Assembly: GCA_900758315.1 (NCBI GenBank)
Contig: CAAERF010000418.1
Location: 1 to 8,279 of the forward strand
Length of the DNA stretch: 8,279 nt
Origin: an uncultured Oscillospiraceae bacterium
GTDB lineage: Bacteria > Bacillota > Clostridia > Oscillospirales > Oscillospiraceae
Direction of reading: 5' to 3'
In this document: one piece after another, positions 5,015 to 8,279 of the stretch
Layout: every line of letters starts with the position of its first letter
Position numbering within the stretch: the stretch's first letter is position 1
Position numbers and translations under genes: made by a program
The notes under the pieces: model-generated
Seen by the model: only the letters and a program-made list of their open reading frames with translations
Databases searched by the model: none
What the model was told of the DNA's origin: nothing

Positions 5015-6568
5015 ATGGCAGACATTGCTTACATCCCCATCCGGCAGCTGCATCCGCACCCGGATAACCCGCGCAAAGAGCTGGGTGATTTGTCCGAGCT
5101 TGCAGCCAGCATCAAGGAAAACGGCGTGTACCAGAACCTGACCGTCATTCCGGGACACTACCTCGGCAAGCAGGAGTACATTGCCCGGTGCATTGCCGAT
5201 GGCGGCGATGTTTCGGCAGCAGAGGCGGCATGGACACCCAAGGCCGTGTGGTCCAGCGAGGACTACACCATCATCATCGGACACCGCCGAGCGGCGGCAG
5301 CGCAGCAGGCTGGCAAGTTTGAATTGCCCTGCTCTGTGGTCGATATGACCGAGAAAGAGCAGCTGCAAACCATGATGGTGGAGAATATGCAGCGGTCTGA
5401 TCTCACCGTCTACGAGCAGGCGCAGGGCTTCCAGATGATGCTGGACATGGGCGATACTGTGGAGTGCGTCGCAGACCGCTCCGGCTTCTCTCAGTCCACC
5501 ATCCGACGGCGCATCAAGTTGCTGGAACTGAACCACGACAACTTCAAAAAGGCAGAGCAGCGCGGCGCAACCCTTTCCGATTTTGTTGAACTTAACAAAA
5601 TCGAGGATTTGGATGCCCGGAACCGGGTGCTTGAAACCCTCGGCACGGCTAATTTTAACCGTGAGATGCAGAACGCCTTGTCCGACCAGAAATACCAGCA
5701 CAGAAAAGCTGAATGGATCGAGCAGCTTCGCCAATTTGCCGTGGAAAATCCTGATGCCAATTACAGCACTCACACGCACGTTGCCGGATACGGATATTGG
5801 AACACCAGCAAGGACGTTGAAGCGCCGGACGATGCCGACAGCGTAGCGTACTGCTACAAGGTCAGCCAAAATCAGATTGACCTCTACAAAGAGCGTGATT
5901 TAGAAAAGGAGAATGCGGAAACGGCAAAGCGAGAGGAAAAGCGGCAGCAGGAACAGTTCTACAAGGATCAGCTTGCAGCTCTCACGAACTATATGTTCGA
6001 ACTGCGCCGGAACTTTGTGACGCAGCTTTCCACGGCAGAGTGCAAAAAACATCTGGGCGAAATCGTCCGCTTTGCTGTGGATGCGTTCGATTCAAATTAC
6101 GATGGCGAGTTGACAATCAAGCTGCTGGGCGTTGCTCCCCCGGAAACGGACGGCGTTGACCTGCTTGATTATCTGGAAAGCACTTCGGTGTTCAGCGACC
6201 AGCCGGAAAAGGCACTGCTCTCCTTGGCCTATTCGGCTGCTGACGATGGCAGCAACGGATACTGGGGCTGGGTCTGGAAACCCGACTACCAGAGTGGCGG
6301 GTACGGCTGGGAGGAAAACGGCAGTCTCGACGCTATTTACACTCTGCTGGTAGCCTTGGGCTATGAAATGTCTGACGAAGAAAAGGCGTTGCAGAACGGA
6401 ACCCATGCCATCTTTTCCACCAATGCCCCTAAAAAGGCAGATGCGCCCTGCGACCGTTGCAAAGCGGCACATCCGAACTGCGATAAGTGCTGCAAAGCCT
6501 GTGATGAACCTTGCAATGCCGCTCAGGCTTGCAAGAAAGACGAAGAAAGGACGGAAAATAATGACTGA
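5015..6568 (+). CDS. Large ParB-like DNA-binding protein with a cysteine-rich C-terminal tail
   Basis: This 517-residue protein begins with a ParB/sulfiredoxin-type domain. Visible are YIPIRQLHPHPDNPRKEL (6-23), LAASIKENGVYQNLTVIPG (29-47), IIIGHRRAAAAQQAG (86-100, the GxRR box) and VENMQRSDLTVYEQAQGF (122-139, the ENxxR box). In ParB proteins these two boxes bind CTP. An insertion of about 35 residues (48-84) separates the early strands. A helix-turn-helix follows (about 149-170, VADRSGFSQSTIRRRIKLL). The rest, roughly 230-475, is not recognised and includes a charged coiled-coil-like stretch (288-320). The tail holds eight cysteines at 479, 482, 489, 492, 493, 496, 500 and 506, probably binding metal. 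No ParA gene is in the window. Phage ParB-like proteins can act in partition, regulation or as nucleases; which applies here is open. The gene overlaps the next by 8 bases. Confidence 0.85.
   Translation: MADIAYIPIRQLHPHPDNPRKELGDLSELAASIKENGVYQNLTVIPGHYLGKQEYIARCIADGGDVSAAEAAWTPKAVWSSEDYTIIIGHRRAAAAQQAGKFELPCSVVDMTEKEQLQTMMVENMQRSDLTVYEQAQGFQMMLDMGDTVECVADRSGFSQSTIRRRIKLLELNHDNFKKAEQRGATLSDFVELNKIEDLDARNRVLETLGTANFNREMQNALSDQKYQHRKAEWIEQLRQFAVENPDANYSTHTHVAGYGYWNTSKDVEAPDDADSVAYCYKVSQNQIDLYKERDLEKENAETAKREEKRQQEQFYKDQLAALTNYMFELRRNFVTQLSTAECKKHLGEIVRFAVDAFDSNYDGELTIKLLGVAPPETDGVDLLDYLESTSVFSDQPEKALLSLAYSAADDGSNGYWGWVWKPDYQSGGYGWEENGSLDAIYTLLVALGYEMSDEEKALQNGTHAIFSTNAPKKADAPCDRCKAAHPNCDKCCKACDEPCNAAQACKKDEERTENND
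5578..5603. repeat. Perfect 10+6+10 inverted repeat inside the parB-like gene; candidate binding site
   Basis: CGATTTTGTT (5578-5587) and AACAAAATCG (5594-5603) are exact reverse complements around the spacer GAACTT. The site lies just downstream of the part coding for the helix-turn-helix and encodes DFVELNKIE. It could be a parS-like site for the protein made by this gene, or an mRNA hairpin. No run of T residues follows that would make it a terminator. Structure seen directly; role inferred. Confidence 0.55.
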
Positions 6569-7121
6569 GAAAACTATGGGTGCTATCCCTGTTTCTGCAC
6601 TGGAGCGTTTGGAGCAGAGCGCAGTGAAGCTGAGCCTGATTACTTTTTGCCTGCGCCATGAAGAACTCAAGGCCGCCCCGGATGCGGCAGAAATCCACAG
6701 CATCAAGTCTGACCTGAGCCGGGCATTGCAGGAAGTCAGCGCCAATGCTACCGCCTGCGCGCTGAGCGGCGGCATCCCGGAAAAGGCAAAGGCAAGCCCC
6801 CCTGCGGGGGCAGAGCCTAAGCGTGTCCAGCGGAAAGAAATCCACAAGGGCACGGCCTACGGTGGCCTGCGCCTGCGTTGCCCGAAATGCGGCGACGTAT
6901 TTGGCCGCTTCCTGCGGGAACCCAGCGCCAGCGTGACCTGCCGCTGCGGCGGGGAAGTTCAGCTGGACAACCTGACACGGTATGAGTTCACCTGCCCCTG
7001 CTGTGACTTTGAAGCCCACGGCCGCACCAATCTGGAAGACCCCGAAATCACGGTGCCCTGCAAGTGCGGCAACCCGGTCACGATGAAGTGGGACCGCAAC
7101 AAGCGTATGTACCATGAATGA
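6561..7121 (+). CDS. Double zinc-ribbon protein of unknown role
   Basis: The 186-residue protein starts at ATG 6561, inside the last codons of the parB-like gene (8-base overlap), with AAAGGA at 6546-6551 upstream. Residues 1-70 are helical (SALERLEQSAVKLSL, then LKAAPDAAEIHSIKSDLSRA). A Pro/Lys/Ala-rich linker covers 71-98. Two similar metal ribbons follow. The first has CPKCG and CRCGG (Cys107, Cys110, Cys127, Cys129); the second has CPCC and CKCG (Cys145, Cys148, Cys167, Cys169). Each has the CxxC...CxC plan, so the C-terminal half looks like an internal duplication. Such ribbons bind nucleic acid or proteins. I do not recognise a named family. A short GC-rich hairpin (GCCCCC at 6796-6801 with GGGGGC at 6806-6811) falls in the linker-coding part. 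Position in the operon suggests a partner of the ParB-like protein, but this is inference. Confidence 0.8.
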   Translation: MTEKTMGAIPVSALERLEQSAVKLSLITFCLRHEELKAAPDAAEIHSIKSDLSRALQEVSANATACALSGGIPEKAKASPPAGAEPKRVQRKEIHKGTAYGGLRLRCPKCGDVFGRFLREPSASVTCRCGGEVQLDNLTRYEFTCPCCDFEAHGRTNLEDPEITVPCKCGNPVTMKWDRNKRMYHE

Positions 7122-7165
7122 GGGCGGAAGCAATGACACTTGTGGGTGCCGCTGCTGGAGCCGCC

Positions 7166-7170
7166 GGAGG
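7166..7170 (+). promoter_or_regulatory. Ribosome binding site deciding the start at 7181
   Basis: GGAGG lies 10 bases before ATG 7181. The in-frame ATG 7118 (overlapping the previous stop) and ATG 7133 lack a comparable site, so 7181 is preferred, though coupled initiation at 7118 cannot be excluded. Confidence 0.55.
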
Positions 7171-7180
7171 AAGAAAAGCA

Positions 7181-7426
7181 ATGAAAGAAAAAACCATCAC
7201 AGTTTCGCATGAAGTGTCACCGGAATATGGAAAATGCAGTTTCGGTGGGGACTTTTGGGGAGAAGAAGTGTGCAAGTACCATGCAATTCGTACCCAGACA
7301 CACGGAAATAAGGCACCGCCGGAATATAGAAAACCTAAGTGCCTGTTATTCAACTGCTGGCTTGATGAACCGTACAAAAAGTGCGAGATGTGCCGCAAGG
7401 CGTGCGCGGAGGTGGACAGGAAGTGA
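7181..7426 (+). CDS. Small cysteine-rich phage protein, unknown function
   Basis: This protein has 81 residues if it starts at ATG 7181; 102 if it starts at ATG 7118. I prefer 7181 because of GGAGG at 7166-7170 and because the extra N-terminal residues (MRAEAMTLVGAAAGAAGG) look like translated spacer. Seven cysteines stand at 19, 31, 54, 59, 68, 71 and 75, with CEMCRKAC near the end (68-75). A motif-like stretch KCLLFNCWLDEPYKKC (53-68) precedes it. I know no named domain for it; the spacing suggests a zinc- or other metal-binding mini-domain. Its stop overlaps the next gene's GTG start by 4 bases (GTGA), so the two are translated together. Confidence 0.7.
   Translation: MKEKTITVSHEVSPEYGKCSFGGDFWGEEVCKYHAIRTQTHGNKAPPEYRKPKCLLFNCWLDEPYKKCEMCRKACAEVDRK
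7408..7413 (+). promoter_or_regulatory. Ribosome binding site deciding the GTG start at 7423
   Basis: GGAGGT ends 9 bases before GTG 7423, which overlaps the preceding TGA. An in-frame ATG at 7381 would lie deep in the previous gene and has no such site. Confidence 0.6.
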
Positions 7427-7689
7427 AAGAAGCAATCCGTGCTCGATGCCCTTTGTGCGGCGGGGAAATTATAGTTTCCGAGTATTATCAGACATCACGA
7501 GATTACAAAGTTCTGATGAACGGGAAACTGTCCAAACGGTACATCGTCACCGATGCCGGTCCCATAAATTCGATGACAGCATCATGCGGCAGTTTTTGCG
7601 GCGCATACTGGGAGCATGAGGAGTTTGACATTTCCGAGGACGGAATGTTTTACGATAAAAAATATTTGGAAGAAGAGGTGAGCACATGA
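7423..7689 (+). CDS. Small zinc-ribbon-like protein, unknown function (GTG start)
   Basis: This 88-residue protein has an N-terminal knuckle CPLCGG (Cys9, Cys12) and a second cysteine pair CGSFC (Cys55, Cys59), together plausible as one zinc ribbon. Between them lies a strand-rich stretch (EIIVSEYYQTSRDYKVLMNG). The C-terminal third is acidic and aromatic (YWEHEEFDISEDGMFYDKKY) and could fold back on the ribbon. No named family is recognised. The coding DNA from about 7470 on looks AT-richer than most neighbours. GTG is chosen because it overlaps the preceding stop (GTGA) and has GGAGGT upstream; the stop overlaps the next ATG by 4 bases. Confidence 0.7.
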   Translation: MKEAIRARCPLCGGEIIVSEYYQTSRDYKVLMNGKLSKRYIVTDAGPINSMTASCGSFCGAYWEHEEFDISEDGMFYDKKYLEEEVST

Positions 7690-8219
7690 AAGCAGTCCTT
7701 ATCAGCATCAAGCCCAAGTGGTGTGACCTGATCCGGCGGGGGCGCAAGACGGTTGAGGTCCGCAAGACCTGCCCGAAGCTGGAAGTGCCGTTCAAGGTTT
7801 ATATCTATGAGACCATGGATGGCGGTCGTGGGAGCGGCCTTGTTTTCGGTGAGTTCACCTGCACCGGCTTTGATGTGTTCAGGCCGATCGGTAAGGGCAT
7901 CAGCATCAAGCGCTTCCCGGCGCTGTATGAAAGCTGCCTGACCCTTGATGAAATCGTAAAGTATGCGCAGGGTGAGCCGGTATACGGCTGGCAGATCTCT
8001 CAGCTGAAGCTCTACGAGGAACCGCTCAAGCTGGAGGACTTCTCTCGGCACGGCTTCTGTGGCATGAACGGGACTGGTGTTTGCGGCAATGCAGACTGCG
8101 AGAACTATCAACCGTCCGGCAACTACATGGATCCGCCTACCTGTGCAATCGATGGCTGCATCCTGTATGAAGCGCCGCAGAGTTGGTGCTATGTGGAAGA
8201 AAGGGGATGCTCAGAATGA
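7686..8219 (+). CDS. ASCH-domain (PUA-like) protein with cysteine-rich C-terminal tail
   Basis: The N-terminal half of this 177-residue protein is an ASCH domain, a PUA-like fold that binds RNA or modified bases and in some members hydrolyses modified nucleosides. The start MKAVLISIKPKWCDLI leads into the family signature GxKxxExR, read here exactly as GRKTVEVR (19-26), then VYIYET (38-43) and GEFTCTGFDVF (55-65). The last 55 residues hold seven cysteines (125, 133, 138, 153, 158, 168, 175), an extra module that does not belong to the minimal ASCH fold and probably binds metal. GAGGTG at 7675-7680 sits 5 bases before the ATG, which overlaps the previous stop. Phage copies often sit among early genes. 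Whether this one reads nucleic acid, acts as an enzyme, or counters host defence cannot be decided from sequence. Confidence 0.8.
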   Translation: MKAVLISIKPKWCDLIRRGRKTVEVRKTCPKLEVPFKVYIYETMDGGRGSGLVFGEFTCTGFDVFRPIGKGISIKRFPALYESCLTLDEIVKYAQGEPVYGWQISQLKLYEEPLKLEDFSRHGFCGMNGTGVCGNADCENYQPSGNYMDPPTCAIDGCILYEAPQSWCYVEERGCSE

Positions 8220-8279
8220 TGTGGATTAAGATGGCCGAAGCCGTAAAGTGGATCGCCGTGAGCATCGCAGTATCTGTTG
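8216..8279 (+). CDS. Start of a small, probably membrane-anchored protein (3' truncated)
   Basis: ATG 8216 overlaps the ASCH-gene stop (ATGA) and has AAGGGGA at 8201-8207 upstream, 8 bases away. A second ATG follows at 8219. The visible 21 residues read MMWIKMAEAVKWIAVSIAVS and one more Val, a short amphipathic start leading into a hydrophobic stretch, as expected of a single membrane helix. The frame is open at the window end, so family and length are unknown. It continues the tightly overlapped operon. Confidence 0.6.
   Translation, partial: MMWIKMAEAVKWIAVSIAVSV

Noticed and set aside
4730..5869. 379-codon open frame on the minus strand opposite the methyltransferase-like and parB-like genes
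   Set aside because: Its translation has no recognisable domain, it lies opposite two well-supported genes, and there is no sensible start signal. Long antisense frames are common in GC-rich DNA.
6796..6811. GC-rich hairpin with 6-base stem and CTGC loop as a possible terminator
   Set aside because: No T run follows, it lies within a coding linker, and transcription clearly needs to continue into the next overlapped genes.
7118..7180. Separate short gene or regulatory leader in the gap before 7181
   Set aside because: It is in frame with the following gene and has no own stop or ribosome binding site; I see no stable hairpin or promoter in it.

Overview
The window reads as the replication and early-gene part of a tailed-phage or prophage genome from a Gram-positive (Bacillota) host. 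A GC-rich gut clostridium of the Oscillospiraceae/Faecalibacterium type is my best guess. The reasons are strong GGAGG-type ribosome binding sites, a DnaD-type replisome organizer, a 3D-domain wall protein of a family mostly found in Bacillota, and GC-rich coding sequence. The host assignment is inference. No integrase, repressor or structural gene is visible, so prophage and free phage cannot be told apart here.

All genes are on the plus strand. They are packed with 4-base ATGA/GTGA overlaps or very short gaps, and I see no internal promoter or terminator, so this looks like one long early transcript. The longest non-coding gap is about 60 bases (7122-7180), so there is no gene-free stretch to explain.

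Layout: (1) 1-2183 is the replication core: the tail of an unrecognised gene, SSB with a canonical acidic tip, a replisome organizer with an N-terminal phage domain and a DnaD-like C-terminal domain, and a small protein that looks like a G39P-type helicase loader/inhibitor. The organizer gene carries a cluster of spaced GGACAC repeats and a purine-rich repeat tract in its linker, a good candidate for the replication origin. (2) 2185-3579 holds an exported coiled-coil 3D-domain protein, a small HNH-like zinc-finger protein and a RuvC-like Holliday-junction resolvase. (3) 3594-4988 holds an unknown protein with a very acidic tail, followed by an N6-adenine-methyltransferase-like protein. The latter lacks a recognisable NPPY motif and ends in a sliding-clamp-like QLTFF peptide. 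(4) 5015-6568 is a large ParB-like protein with a cysteine-rich tail; its gene contains a perfect 10+6+10 inverted repeat. (5) 6561-8219 is a run of four cysteine-rich proteins: a double zinc ribbon, two small proteins, and an ASCH-domain protein with a cysteine-rich tail. The start of a small, probably membrane-anchored protein follows.

Taken together, the first half starts and organises DNA replication, probably by recruiting a helicase not encoded here, and resolves its recombination intermediates. The middle may mark or survey the new DNA at the fork. The second half is a less understood set of DNA- or RNA-binding, metal-binding accessory proteins. The observations I would follow first are the two candidate DNA sites that sit inside the genes of the proteins likely to bind them (origin in the replisome organizer gene, parS-like palindrome in the parB-like gene), the clamp-binding tail on a catalytically doubtful methyltransferase, and the cysteine-rich cassette.
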